Source: Macrobrachium rosenbergii
Lineage: Eukaryota > Arthropoda > Malacostraca > Decapoda > Palaemonidae
Assembly (NCBI RefSeq): GCF_040412425.1
Contig: NC_089792.1
Span: 21,203,289 to 21,267,288 of the forward strand
Reading direction: 5' to 3'
Length of the DNA stretch: 64,000 bases
Shown piece by piece: positions 1-13,749 of this stretch; position 1 is the first letter of the stretch; each line of letters begins with the position of its first letter. The notes below the pieces were generated by a model. The model was not told where the DNA came from. It was given only the letters and a program-made list of their open reading frames with translations, and did not search any database. Both the position numbers and the translations under genes were made by a program.

Positions 1-720
<720 letters not shown>

Positions 721-759
721 TAGGTATAGTATTCTATAGATTCTTAGGTCGATGTAGTG

Positions 760-2670
760 TCTTTGCGGATAAGCGCAAGCTTAGTAATGCAGTGCCTGTT
801 TCAAAGAATGGCATAACTGCAGACTGCAGTAACTACAGGCCAATTTGTATTTTCCTTGTGCTATCCAAAGTTGGAGAAAAACCTACTTTTTAAGCCAGTA
901 TTTAAGTATGTGGAGTCTAAAGGATTTTTAGCTGATAGTCAATATGCATGCATATAAGAAGCAGTTAAGTACCTGCGATGCTCTTTTGGACTTGACAAGC
1001 CATTTGCAAGAGAACCTTGATAAGGGTTTTGAGTGTGGAATAATTCAAATAGATTTTAGTGTTGCTTGATTTAGTTAGTCTTTGGTTGTAAACTCTGTTT
1101 ACTTTATCTTTTATGAGAATTAGCTAATTTATTATTTTACTGATGTGAAAGTTTTCACTTATTGTTTTTAAATCGTATTCATTTTATGCCTAATTATTAT
1201 ATGTTGTTTATCTTACTGCATTTCTGTTGCATAGAGTCGAGCATTTCCGTTTTTATTGATATCAGGATATTGTATTGCAATATGTCACCTGTATACTAGT
1301 TTCCTGTGATAATGAATACTGTTTATTATGAAAACTTCTTTATAAAACTATGAGTAGACCTGTGTTAAAGAAAGAGTAAAATTATGTAACAGCCATTTTT
1401 AATGGAATAAAGAATTTGACTGACTTTGACTTGAATCTTGGAGAGGGTGGATATATTTATTTACACAAGGCACTTCTTTATAAACTTCAGAATCTTGGAG
1501 AGGGTGGATATGTTTTAGGTTTGTTTCAAGATTTCTTTACAGGTAGGCAGCAGCGACTTGCTGTTAATGGCATCTTCAGCGAACCAAGACCTGTTGTGTA
1601 GGGAGTCCCACTATTTTTAATGTATGCAAGTGATACGGTTCTTGTCCTGGAAAACAAGATTGTTCAGTATGCCGATGATGCAACACTTGTAGGTGTATTA
1701 AAGTCTCCACTTATGATAAATGAAGTTGCCTTAGTCTCATTTGTGGCATGGAGCGGATTAGTAAATGGTGTAGTCGGTGGGGCATGAGGCTGAACTCTAG
1801 TAAAACGAAAACACTATTAACCTGCAGATTTCATACAGATTTTCCACCCCATCCTCCCCTCCAAGTCGATGAGACTCTGCTGAATAGTCTGAAGCTTCAA
1901 CTATTCATGTTGTCACTTTTGATTCGCATCTTACTTTTGAGAAAAATTTAATAAAAGTTCAGCAAATGCCGCACGAAAGTTGGGCATTGTACGTAAGGCC
2001 TCATATATATAACAGTGATAAAACCAGTGCAATCTGTTTTAGATAATTTGTCCTTCCTTTACTGTAATACTATTCTCCGATGTGGAGATCTGCTTCTGCC
2101 AGAGATTTATCTCTTTTAGATAGAGTGGTTTGTGGTGGTAGGTTTCTGTTTCCCAATAGTAGCAGTTATGACTTGGACCATCGAAGGATGGTCTCTTGTT
2201 TGTCAATTTTTCATAAGTCTTATTTTAATAGAGATCTTTCACATTCGCAAATGATCACTGATCCCTTTTTCCTTTCGAGAGCAACCAGACTTGCTGAACA
2301 GCAGCACCAATATTAGTAAATGTGCCTCGCTGCCGAACTTCTCAGTTGCAGAGGTCCTTTGTTCCTCAAACTGTTGGACTGTGAAACAGCCTTCGTGAGG
2401 ATGTCGTGCAGTTGAACTCAGAAGTTCAAGCGAAGGTGCAATGCATTGCTACCCTAATATAAGTTTCCCTGTATGTTAATAAAGGACATTTTTAGCTATT
2501 TATTTATAGATTTGTTCATTTATTTTTTCTTTTCTAATAAGTGATCTTTTCTTTCTGTATTCCCCATTGCATTCTGTTACTTATTTTGAAATGAACACCC
2601 ATATTCTTTGGAAGCGTGAATTTCAAGTCAGTGGCACCTGTGGGCTTGTTCCATGAATAGGGTTCATCTG
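760..2670 (+). pseudogene. Decayed LINE (non-LTR retrotransposon) reverse transcriptase, 5'-truncated
   Basis: Pieces of a reverse transcriptase can be followed in order in all three + frames. They are a SNYRPI-type motif near 830, a region reading QLSTCDALLDLTSHLQ near 960-1010, FSEPRPVV then GVP near 1580-1610, an intact YADD box at 1678-1689, a GMRLNSSKTKT motif near 1780, and a C-terminal part at 2080-2316 ending in an RLAEQQHQY-like motif. The usual QGSVLGP stretch after GVP is missing, a stop follows PVV, and several frameshifts break the frame. A separate LINE tail sits inside it at about 1066-1433. This is a dead copy. No endonuclease domain is present, so it is 5'-truncated. The order of motifs fits jockey/CR1-like elements; the exact clade is not assigned. 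Confidence 0.88.
1066..1433 (+). mobile_element. LINE 3' tail nested in the older LINE
   Basis: The coding order of the host LINE stops after the FSVA codons near 1065 and resumes at about 1463 with HKALLYKLQNLG. Between them lies about 370 bp of AT-rich non-coding sequence ending in AATAAAGA and TTTGAC/TTGAC-like units (about 1407-1433), the usual tail form of several arthropod LINEs. A 22-bp piece of the host LINE is present twice, at 1433-1454 directly after the tail and at 1490-1511 in its proper place. Confidence 0.65.
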
Positions 2671-2676
2671 ATTCTA

Positions 2677-2915
2677 TGTGTGTGTGTGTGTGTGTGTGTA
2701 ACTATTAACCAATCCAATGAGGAACCTGGTTAAGTTTTGAAATAATCTTCCTGTAAGTGTACAGAAGTCACTATCATTCTACAAAGTGGCTCTGCACGAT
2801 TCAGCTGTAAATGTATGAATTTGGCGTATTGTAACCTTGTTTTTGTAGAAGAACTTATTGTATAAATAAATATATATAATAAATATATATATATATAAAT
2901 ATATATATGTGTGTG

Positions 2916-2946
<31 letters not shown>

Positions 2947-3131
2947 CATAAGCCTTGCCATGTACTAGTTTGGACAGAAAAAAAGGCAACTATCAGCACC
3001 ACATCGATTTGATAAAGAATTTTTTTAACAGTAGTCACTTGCATTTTATGTGTTGTACGTATAAATAAATAGATAAATAAATTTATATATAAATATATAT
3101 GTATGTGTATGTGTATGTGTGTGTATATAAA
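2677..3131. repeat. Three GT/AT microsatellites
   Basis: (TG)n at 2677-2698, an AT stretch followed by (GT)n at 2873-2944, and an AT then GT mixture at 3083-3131. The sequence between them shows no gene. Confidence 0.95.
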
Positions 3132-5470
3132 TTGTTATGAAACCTACTGCTACCCTTTATAATTATTTTTCACCTTGCATTTACAGGAAAACAGTAGTAA
3201 GATTCGCCACTGCTATAAATCATCTCCTGGGTGATTAACAAATTATATGAATACAGCATTCTGTTATTGTTGTTCACTTATGAATTTATTACGTCTCTAC
3301 AGTGACTAGCTTGAAAGAAATGCAAGTCTTGAAACGTAACTTTCTGCGTAGGAAAACTCGAAGACAGAAATGTAACACTCTGGAAGAGATTGGACACTGG
3401 GACGCAGCCTGCACGCCTTTCTAAATTTGTTAAGCTTCTTAGGACCTAAGCTCCTCCTATAAAGCCGCTTTCTCTTTTCCCTTCATAAATGTAAATGACT
3501 TGAGGGACGTCTTGCATACGAGGTAGTTAAGCCACCACTGTCTATCCCTCATCACCTTCGGAGTATTAATTTAGATGGGACTTCCCATTCCCATATATCC
3601 CCAGCAGGTAACTGAAGAAAGCCTGCATATGCGGCCGAAAGCAGGGCAGCGGGTCTCACTGATTCTCGATGAGCTCGGCAAGTGGGAAAAACGTTCTGAG
3701 AAGGCCAAGGCAGCTGTGTCACTGCTCTGTGACCCATCACCCCAGTCAAAACCAGGGCAGTGTTTTGCCATGAGCCATCCATAAGTAAGGCAGCCTCAAA
3801 GACCGGCCTGACAAAATAAGTAACAGAAGAGCCTTAAATCTATCTTTTGCTGATTACTGTGGTTGGTCAAGGTGATAACGCGGCATAAACCATTCCACTG
3901 ATCGATTGACTGCTTGACTGAATCACGTGCAGTGAAGCTAGAAAGGTACCGGAAGGACTAATAAACCTGCAGCTGCCTTCCCTGATGGGTGGCCGCTCTG
4001 GAACCCAGATTGATCACCATTGTTGAAGTTCAGCTCTTGGGATAAGTAATAAAGACAAGTGGAAAGTCGCTGGTGTTCAAAGATTAGGTAAACTTAATGT
4101 CAAATCTTGTTAAGGGCTGCAGTAATTTTTCAATTAGAGAAACCTTTGAAACTTGGAATGGGCTCAAGAGTCGATTTCTAATATTTTAATTGTAAAGCAT
4201 TCTGAATCCCGTAACTATTGCTGAGTCATGGTCTTCAAATTTTTGCCATGCTCATCATTTATTAATTATTGTTGCCCTGCTGTACCTTAGTCTTGTATCA
4301 AATGGAAAACTTTCGATATTCACATATGTATTCATTTAAGATCTTTGGAAAGTTAGCTCTTGGCAATGCAAGCTTGCAGCGTCACGGAACAAAACTTTTT
4401 ACTGAAAGAATTATATAAAGATATTATGCATCCCATTCTAAAATTCTAATAGCTTTATCGTATCAGCTTGCATTATGAAATTGTTATTGATATTGAGCAA
4501 GAGCGTATGTGAGAATTAGTGTATATGTATCCTTGAGTATGATTAACCAAGCAAAGTGAGAATACATAATGATAATGCCCTAAATTGTGAAGACAACTGT
4601 AGATCATAAGTGTTAAAAATTGTGTCGTTGCACAAATTGAACTTGTATTTTCCAAGCTTCCAGTCGCGTCTGCTAAATACAATGAGATTGTTTCAGAACT
4701 GTAGTTATTAATGTGGCCAGAAAAAGTCGCTGAGAAATTAATCAAAAGAAATTCTGCAAATGTTCAAACTTTTAAGCCATTACTCAGAGTATACTTATGT
4801 ATTTCATGTTAGGCGAAAGAACTTCTTCGTAAGTCTTAGCAGCATTCAGTTAATCATTATTTCTTGTGTCTTATTAATTATTTCTTATCTGTTTTATCAT
4901 ACTGATGATCAATTTCTGCTTTAACACATAACTCTGGGATTTACAAACTCTTCATCTGTGTGAAAGTTATTTTCTGTATTCCCTTAATTTAGTTGGTAAA
5001 GGGTGTTAATTAATATTTATTGTTGTTTTATTGTTCCTTAATCTGTTGCGCCGCATTCGTTAAACTGAATCTAGTAGTTTTGTTTTTTTGTATAGTTTTG
5101 GACATGCGATCTCCACGATTTTTTTGCATTTCATTTTAGCTCCCGTGAAATCCTTTTTTCTTTCAATTATAGCAATCCTCTTCCTTTTTTCTTTTAGTTA
5201 TTGCAGTCCCTTTGTTTGTCATTCTTTTAGGTTGCCTTTTGTTTTTGCCAAGGATTTTAAAGAATAGGTTTATATTGCTTTTTAAAGCTCTTAATTAGGG
5301 AATTCCATTTGTCTGTGATGCTGAATTGAAGAGTGAAAATTCCCAATAAAAAGTACAATAAAAGACATATTAATATTGATAACCGTTCCTAGTTGAACTA
5401 GTTTTTAACGCCTTGCCTTCCTTCACTCTAGATTTTAGTATTACTAGATCCACACAACACACAAATAAAA
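3132..5470. other. No recognised gene; one unassigned GC-richer ORF
   Basis: Most of this stretch is AT-rich with nothing recognisable. A less AT-rich island at about 3545-3790 has open frames on both strands, including a 69-codon + frame at 3575-3784. I recognise no domain in either. It may be a decayed exon or repeat, but nothing supports a function. Confidence 0.4.
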
Positions 5471-5719
5471 TTATTCCCCATAGGAATCAGCATGTGCTGA
5501 ATTATGGATGTATATGTGTGTGTATGTGCCACAGTAACTCCGAAACGCATTGAGCAATTTCAACCAACTGGGTGTGCATATGACAAATTATCTAGAAATC
5601 AGCACTGCGGGGGTAAGACATCACTAGCACCAAAGGCGGGGAGGGCTTCCCTGAAACAGGGCTGGTTATGCCCGTAGACTTAGTAACTTTACGAAATGAG
5701 AGATAGAGAATTTCTGTAG

Positions 5720-6260
5720 ATTGAGGAGGTGCTTCTGGGAGAAGAAAGGAGGGAAAGAGATCAAGGGTTGGAAAGAGTGTGAGAAAGAAAGAATGAGAGA
5801 GAGAGTATGAGAGGTGAGAAGAAAGGAGAGTGAGAGAGAGAGTAGAGGGGTGTTAGGAAGAAGAAAGAGGGAAAGAGACAGGGAGGGTTGGAGAGAGGCA
5901 GAGAGAGAGAGAGAGGGAGAGGGAGACTGAGAGGGAGGGGTGTTAGAGAAAAAAGAGGGAAAAAGGAGAGATAGAGAGAGAGAGAGAGGGTGAGGGAGAG
6001 GAAGAGGAAGTGAGAGAGAGAGAGAGAGTAGAGTGGTGTTGGGAGAAGAAAGAGGAAAAAAGTGACAGGAGAGGTTGGAAGTTGTCATTCAGAGTTATCA
6101 CGAGTGCTGGGTTGGTCATCTAGTATGTGTATAGGAGATATAAGTGAGAGAGATAACAGGGGTGTTAGGGAGAAGAAAGAGGGTAGATTCCGAACTACTG
6201 GAGGGTTGGAGGTCCGAGAGAGAAAAACAGAAAGTTTGAGAAACATAACCCTGTAAAATC
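5720..6260. repeat. Purine-rich minisatellite, unit about 100 bp
   Basis: A motif of the form GTGTTAGGGAGAAGAAAGAG followed by GA-rich sequence and GGGTTGGA returns near 5728, 5849, 5940, 6036 and 6160, with a weaker copy near 6355. Units diverge and are padded with (GA)n. The minus-strand frame rich in S, L and P is a by-product. Confidence 0.85.
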
Positions 6261-6448
6261 TGACCCAGGGTGTTTCTAGAGTAGAGGGGGTGTTAGGGAT
6301 GGAAATAACAGGAAATATTTGAGAGTTCTATATATAGTATAGAGATAGTATATATGTTAGGGAGGAGAAATAGGGAAATAGTATATAGAGAGATTATCAG
6401 TTGTCATTCAGAGTTATCACAGGCAGTGCTGGGTTGGTCATCTATATA
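6074..6448. repeat. Short direct duplication, about 45 bp, spaced 325 bp
   Basis: A segment beginning AGTTGTCATTCAGAGTTATC and ending in GTGCTGGGTTGGTCATCTA occurs at 6074-6123 and again at 6399-6444. It looks like an extension of the purine-rich minisatellite unit. Confidence 0.85.
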
Positions 6449-6452
6449 TATG

Positions 6453-6522
<70 letters not shown>
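6444..6522. repeat. (AT)n microsatellite
   Basis: AT repeats with a few GT interruptions start directly after the second copy of the duplicated TTGGTCATCTA segment. The first copy at 6123 has no array. Confidence 0.97.
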
Positions 6523-6527
<5 letters not shown>

Positions 6528-6629
6528 TTGTACATGCTCCTATATATGTATGTATGTAAATATTGGCTGTTTATGAAAACAGGTGGAGACATTGAAGCAA
6601 CCAGAATAATTTACAACTTTTGCTAGTTT

Positions 6630-7470
6630 TGTTTGTATTAAAAACAATGGTACATTTAGGTTAGCTGATTAAATTAGAAAGAATCGGAACATTTTATAAT
6701 CATATATTTGTCATCAGTCCTTTGTTCAGTGTCTTCCTTCCATGATCAAAGTTAAACATTTGTTAAATTAAATTTGAAAGCTTAAAACCAATAAGCTGGT
6801 ATGTGTGCGTTTGTACGTGAAGCGACTTTTCAACTTGGGAGGTTTATTTCTGGTAAATCAAATAGAAGATGAAATTGTTTATGATTGCCATTGTAATTTT
6901 CTCTGACTCCGACCCTCTGAACTGGAACTGCTGATTAAAAAAGAAAACAAGGAAATTATGATATCGTCTAAGAATATAACTCTAGCTAAGCAGTTTATGC
7001 ACGATCAGTGAACCAGTGATCGGATTATCCAGTCATGGTAGTCGGTCTTTTTCTTTTCTTTATTTTTTCTCGCATCCGACCGGGGGTGCAGAGGGAGCCT
7101 TTGACGTTACGGAGGCGAAGATTAAGGTCAGTTGGGAGACAGAGATTGAGATAGATGGACGGCTCAGATACCAAGGGATTGAAATCCGGAGGGAGATTAG
7201 ACCCTGAAAAATGGATCTGTGGACAGAATTACTTGTAAAGATAAGCTACCGTGGACCCATTCGCGATCTGGTTGAAATAGGGATGAAAGATTTTTCTCGT
7301 TCATATCATAATGCTAAAAATTTCCGTACTGATACTTCGCCATCTCGCGGGCTGCTCAGAAAAGCAACAACCCATGATGGTTAAGGTTAGTTTACGCAAA
7401 TTCAACATCTCGCAGTATCTGATAGAATATCTATTCAGGCGCGATTCTTCCCTTGAAAATTACTAAAAAC
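6630..7470. repeat. Diverged tandem duplication, copy A
   Basis: Several blocks here recur in the same order about 0.9-1.2 kb downstream: the block around 6640-6830 with GCTGATTAAATTAGAAAGAA, the block around 7016-7230 with GAGGCGAAGATTAA and TGAAAAATGGATCTGTGGAC, and the block at 7360-7440 with AAAGCAACAACCC and AATTCAACATCTCG. The unit carries no recognised coding sequence. Confidence 0.85.
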
Positions 7471-7489
7471 AGATTCCCAGAAATTAAGC

Positions 7490-7896
7490 AACCAGAACCC
7501 GGTGAATTTACAACTTTTCTTGTTTTGTTTTACACCTAAAAACAATGATACATTTAAGATAGGGCTGATTAAATTAGAAAGAATCCAACATTTTATAATC
7601 CAATTTATTTTTCATCATTCCTTCTTCTTCTTCTTCTTCTTCTTCCATGATCAAAAGTTAAAAGTCATTTGTTAAATTAAATTTGAAATCTAAATAAAAT
7701 TTTTATTTATTTCAAACGTAGTGCCTCTCCTCAAACCCATCCGTCTGGTATGTGTGCGTTTGCGCCAACGCCGAAAGGTTTGCCGCGACCCCAGGGGTCC
7801 CATAAACTGGGCATCTGGTCTTTATTGGGCATTAGAGAAAAAGTCATCGCTTCAGAATATTAAATTGTTTATGATTGCACTGGATTGTAGATTTTC

Positions 7897-7927
<31 letters not shown>

Positions 7928-8690
7928 GCTGATTAAAAGTGCTGTTACGATTATTATTTTGATGTATGTTTACATTAAATCTCTGCCCATCATATTTTCT
8001 GTTACTGATATTTGGTAATGTTTTCTGTGGGACTAAGCAGTTTTTGTCGTCGATCAAATCTTTGAGTGATCGGATTTTATCATAAGGCAGTCATTAATCG
8101 GTTTGGTTTTGCTCCTTCCTCTGTATTCTTTAGTTTTCTAATCACTCCGATCTATTATTATTAGCAGTGCATCATATGCACCCTCCCCCATCGTTATTTG
8201 AGGCGAAGATTAATTGTTCAGTTGCTCTTTCCCCCCTCTTTATTAGGATGATTGAGATGGATGGACGGCTCTACAGTCACCAATCCTCATTCTCGAAATC
8301 CGGAGGGGTTTTTTATTCAGTTCTGAAAAATGGATCTGTGGACACGGATCCCTTTAACTTGGTCAGATTGAATGCCTTAAGCCACTTACGTCGTATTTCT
8401 CTGTCCCCTCTCCACCCAGTTGTTCGATTTATTTCATATTTAAATTCAGTTGGATATATTTTTTTAATATTTTTGGTTTGATGTTCCTTCAAACATATCA
8501 CATACATCACATCACCTGTCTTGCAGAAATCCCATACATCAAATATCTAAATCTGTCTGTACAATGTAGGGTGGACTCCCTTTGATCAAAGCAACAACCC
8601 GTGATCGTTTGACGCTCTGCCTGTTTAGAGGAAAATTCAACATCTCGATTACTTTCTTGATGGAATGAGTTCTATTCCTATCAGGCGGCA
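7490..8690. repeat. Diverged tandem duplication, copy B
   Basis: Second copy of the unit, with the same blocks at about 7530-7770, 8055-8350 and 8595-8695. It is longer than copy A because it has gained a (CTT)n run at 7621-7650 and a (CT)n run at 7899-7926. Open frames at 8167-8481 and 8313-8510 are in anti-parallel frames and match nothing I recognise. Confidence 0.85.
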
Positions 8691-8699
8691 TTGTAACAC

Positions 8700-9895
8700 T
8701 CGTCAGGTTACCTCTTCAAACATTTATTTTTTTGGAAATTTGTCATCTTCGGCTTGCATACAGCCTTCAAAAGAGGCAAACAAATAGTTCTAACACAGAG
8801 GAAGCAGCCCCTCTCACCCGAATTGTGACGGGATGATCAAAAGTTTCCAGAGGAAGGTTTAGTTTATTCAAATCCTTCTTCGTGTACCACAATATTAATC
8901 CACAGTCAGTCCCCAGTGCAGCGCTGAAAGTAACGTCTGAATAGAATAAGATCTATCAAAATCTATTTACGCCTTCTCGAGATCAGAAATAAATGACATC
9001 ACAAACGGGCATTATTTTTCTTTACAATTCTTCTTTCTTCTTCTTTTTTTTAGTTTCGGGGGTTTTTCCAGGAAATTTAATATCCCAATGCTCGTGGACA
9101 AAACAGTATTTTCGATCTTGGTAGGTTTTCTTAGATAAATAGTAAAATGATCTTTTACAAATGGTGGATAAAGTGCCATTTTTACCATTTATACTGTGTG
9201 TGAACTCTAGAAAAACAGACGCTCTTTTAACTAAGTTTGTTTGATATGAAACCCATCCATTTAGTAGTGTAGATTTCAATTAGCTCTTCTGTTACTACTA
9301 GTCATTTCACAAACTGGAACTTTTGGACTTGGGCAATGCTCTGTATTAATGAGATTTAGTTACCTGGATGCTCTTCTGCTCTAAGAATTTACACATTGTG
9401 TATTTATGACTTCACTTGAATTAAGTATATCCTCAATTTCAGGATATCTGGAGTGGCAGTTGTTGTTTCCATTTCAGTAGTGTATTATGGGGGAGAACGA
9501 CTGTATATACTGTAACTGCATGAACGTCTTCACAATACTTTGTAGTCCACCATTGTCCCTTCATTGAATAAACCACTCACGCTCGTACATTGTGAATGCC
9601 GACTGGCAAGGTGGCGTGAGTGCGGGGATGTTAGAGAGGTCGAGAGCTCAGTCAGCGTGTAACCCACTGCTTGCTTATTAGTCCAGGTCTGCCTATTTTA
9701 TGATACTTAACCAGCTTTACTTGTGTGAGTGAGGCTTGACGTTATAGCGTTAATAAAAGTAATTTTGAAAGTTCCCTAATACTTTTTTATTATAATCAAT
9801 TTATATATTGATGCATGCGTGTACATGTACCAATGAGAAAAAAATTATACGATGTGGTATATTTGCAAATATACATCATACGTTACTGATTTCAA
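8700..9895. other. No gene recognised; possible solo LTR near 9450-9780
   Basis: Mostly featureless. The part at about 9450-9780 is richer in GC and carries AATAAA-type signals (9566, 9752) in an arrangement like an LTR. No second copy, primer-binding site or target-site duplication could be seen, so this stays a guess. Confidence 0.25.
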
Positions 9896-9896
9896 G

Positions 9897-9897
<1 letters not shown>

Positions 9898-9987
<90 letters not shown>

Positions 9988-10075
9988 TGTATATATACAT
10001 ATAATAAATATACATATGTATATATATATATATATATTATATATATATATATTATATATTGTTGTGTGTGTGTTT
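9898..10075. repeat. (AT)n microsatellite ending in GT
   Basis: About 90 bases of pure AT, an interrupted AT section to 10056, then GTTGTGTGTGTG. Confidence 0.97.
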
Positions 10076-10918
10076 ACTGGATTATATGCATGCATATTCT
10101 CTGTATTTCCGCAAACCATTCTCAGCCATCCTAGAGAAGGTGACCGGTTTACGTCTTGGTCTAAAGCTCTTCCTTTGCCTGACTTCGCTCTGGGATCTTT
10201 ATCGAGAAGGTTTCAGTGGTATTAATTTTACGTATGCCCAAAAAAGGATGTACGTCTTAGCATTAAGATATTCGTGTTACAAAACATCGCCCTGTAAGGA
10301 ATCAGAGATCGTTAAGTGTGACGACAGTAGCCAGTTCCTTTATAAGGAAGAGGGCATGGCTTGTCCTCAGCTAACCAAGTTCCAACTGTACATTCGATTC
10401 ATTTATCAAATTTTCTTAATTGTTTATTAATTTGTTCCTTTTCTTGATTTGCTTGCATGTTTTATTTTTTATGTTTTATTAAATTTGGGTGGCTTTATCT
10501 CATTTATTTTAGGTTAGTTATATTCAGTATAACTATTTTTTTTTTATTAAAATTTAATGATCAGTAGTAATACTTTGATATTTCACTTCATTAGCCATTA
10601 AGGTTGGGGCTTAACATGAATGCAATAGTTTGTTATTTTTTAATTTCATCTCGAATACAGATTAAAACAAAGGGGATGAAATGACGCAGAAGAGACAAAG
10701 CAAAGGGATGGCGAAAATATAAAACCTCAAAGAACAAAGCGATAAAAACTGGAAAGTAATTGAACCGAGAAAAAGAAAAATGACGCCAAAGAATTTGCAA
10801 AAAAAAGTGAATGAAAGAATGAAATGCGAAAAAGCAAAGACAGGACGAAAATGGCGACCAGAAAACAAAAAAATTAAATGAAAGAAATTAAACTGACAGG
10901 AAGAAAAATTGGATAAAA

Positions 10919-10920
<2 letters not shown>
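10076..10920. other. Unassigned ORF and A-rich DNA
   Basis: An open + frame runs through 10059-10430 (123 codons, starting inside the microsatellite). Its non-repeat part is cysteine-containing but matches no family I know and has no clear splice sites. From about 10660 the + strand is strongly A/G-rich. Confidence 0.3.
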
Positions 10921-10987
<67 letters not shown>

Positions 10988-11204
10988 CCTAGTGAAGCTG
11001 GTCCTGAAGGGCGTTGAGGCGATTTGGTGACGAAATCCTACCAGGAATTGAAAGGACTTTCTAGGCGTCTTATCACAATAATGGAAGTGCAAGAAAGGAT
11101 TCCTTGGGGAACGAAGGAAAACTACATGGGAAAATAATCGATGGTTGTTTCCTTATCTGTTATTAATTGTTATTGTCCTTCCAGTGGAAGATATATAAAC
11201 GGCC

Positions 11205-11272
<68 letters not shown>
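10921..11272. repeat. Pair of (CT)n microsatellites
   Basis: Two pure CT runs of about 64 bases, at 10921-10984 and 11207-11272, are separated by about 220 bp of unrelated sequence. Confidence 0.98.
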
Positions 11273-11275
<3 letters not shown>

Positions 11276-11785
11276 GGTAAACTATACCTTTTTTATCTTA
11301 CTAGCGAGAGGTCCTGGGTTGTATCTAATGGCGAGGATGGATCTATCCGGGCTCACTGGAGGGAGAGAAAATTTTCTTGGAAATGTTTTCCTTCTGTCTA
11401 ATTTACAATGAATAAATTACAATCATATTTCAAGTAATCATAAAGGCTTGTTGTTGAAATGTACAATTATCTTCAAGAAGTTTGACCCGAGAGGTTCCAC
11501 TCGCAAAAAAGCCCCCGTGCTGACCACATACTTCTTACTAAGAAGAGAAAATTTGTTTTGTGGCCACCCAGCCGTCTGTTGACAGTTCGCAACTTTTGGT
11601 GTTGTACTTCAAACTTCTGCTGACGAGTTTGACAAAGGTTTTGAAGCGTAGGGTGGAATTCTACCTAGTAGAATTCCTGTCGCCGCGTTTGCCGTCGTTT
11701 TTGTAGCTGCTGAGTTGTCCAAGAAACTTTTTCTGAATTTACTAACATTTTTTCCCCTCATGAATTTGGTGTGCTTTCTGTGCAA
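11273..11785. other. No gene recognised
   Basis: Nothing supportable is seen. A short minus-strand frame at 11609-11780 has no identifiable domain. Confidence 0.5.
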
Positions 11786-11787
11786 CA

Positions 11788-11812
11788 TCTCTCTCTCTCT
11801 CTCTCTCTCTCC

Positions 11813-11906
<94 letters not shown>
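11788..11906. repeat. Compound microsatellite (CT)n-(AT)n
   Basis: CT repeats (11788-11812) pass into about 88 bases of AT (11817-11904). The array ends about 45 bp before the left terminal repeat of the Penelope-like element. Confidence 0.98.
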
Positions 11907-11910
<4 letters not shown>

Positions 11911-11949
11911 CATATGAATGTCTATTACTGTAATACAGCAGTATAATTT

Positions 11950-12114
11950 GAAAATAAAAAGGCCCATAAATCACTGTATAAACGTTTCAACCATATATTT
12001 CGAGCACTTCCTTCTGTGCTCCTGTTCATTGGTAAAATATGAACAGATAATAGATACAAGGGTATATATACAAAACATATGTAGATGTGGCAGTGAGTCT
12101 CGTTGGCATGCAGG
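11950..12114 (+). repeat. Left inverted terminal repeat of the Penelope-like element
   Basis: Starts with GAAAATAAAAAGGCCCATAA and ends near GTTGGCATGCAG. Its reverse complement is found at 12921-13082 with scattered mismatches. Confidence 0.9.
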
Positions 12115-12169
12115 TGGCTATTGACCCAGGAAGGATGGAAATTAAGGTATTCTGTGATTTTTGGCTTCG

Positions 12170-12373
12170 TTAGCTCCCGTCTGGCGATGCGTCTGGTGGT
12201 CGTATTTTCTGAAACACCTTCTTAAGAAGAGGCCTGAGGATTAACTCGTCGATGTCATCCAATTTCCAGTGTCCTCCTGACAGGTTCATATTGTTGGTTT
12301 GATTGATGATAGCAGACTCCAGCATCTTCCTTTTGTACGGACAGACTGCTTTTGAAAACCAGCTCAGCCCCAC
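12170..12373 (-). pseudogene. C-terminal segment of the Penelope-like polyprotein
   Basis: The minus-strand frame contains a KRKMLESAIINQTNNMNLS motif and then GGHWKLDDIDELI. These are typical of the conserved end of Penelope-like proteins downstream of GIY-YIG. It lies in a different frame from the nuclease domain, which means at least one frameshift. Confidence 0.8.
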
Positions 12374-12423
12374 TCTAGTTTATGGTATGGGCTTTATCCC
12401 TAATATGTAGGAAAATCCCCAAA

Positions 12424-12546
12424 CTCTGAAACATATCGAACAGATCTTTTGTGCTCTGTTATTCTTTGCGAGATGGACCTACCCGTCTCCCCCACATAAC
12501 TCTCATTACAACTGCTGCATGGAATCTTGTAAACTCCTGCTTCTTC
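12424..12546 (-). pseudogene. GIY-YIG endonuclease domain remnant of the Penelope-like element
   Basis: On the minus strand the frame reads AGVYKIPCSSCNESYVGETG, followed by RSISQRITEHKRSVRY. This gives the GVY and YVG signature halves, the arginine after GETG, and the EHK that follow each other in Penelope-type GIY-YIG nucleases. A cysteine pair (PCSSC) sits between the two halves, as is usual in these elements. Downstream the frame closes at a stop after FPTY (about 12408) and resumes in another frame. In a live element the domain nicks target DNA for insertion; here it cannot be made as part of a full protein. Confidence 0.9.
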
Positions 12547-12920
12547 CCCATTTTTATTTAATGAGCGAGCTCCTGATGGATTTGGGATAATGGAAAATAA
12601 AAGGGTTATTAGACCTGAGATGTTCTGTGGCTTTTTGGATGTTTTCGTCGTACGGAAGCTTTTATTTTGTCGTTATAATCTATATGCTTGTTGTGACTTG
12701 GACCTCTGTAGTGTAATTTATTCGCTTTGTTAATAGCCTTCTCGATAATGTGTGGTGGGTTGAGCAGTTGCATTAGGTGTTTGCGGATCGTGTTGAATTC
12801 TTGTCTAGGTATCCATTTGAACATATTCTAAGTCCCTGAGGAAACCCACTTTCGCTGTTTCTTACCTTAATTTCCTTAGCTACCATGATGTCTCCGTAAA
12901 GATCATGGTAGGGTGCAACT

Positions 12921-13748
<828 letters not shown>

Positions 13749-13749
13749 A

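Noticed and set aside
5666..6088. 140-codon serine/leucine/proline-rich minus-strand protein
   Set aside because: Produced by the purine-rich minisatellite.
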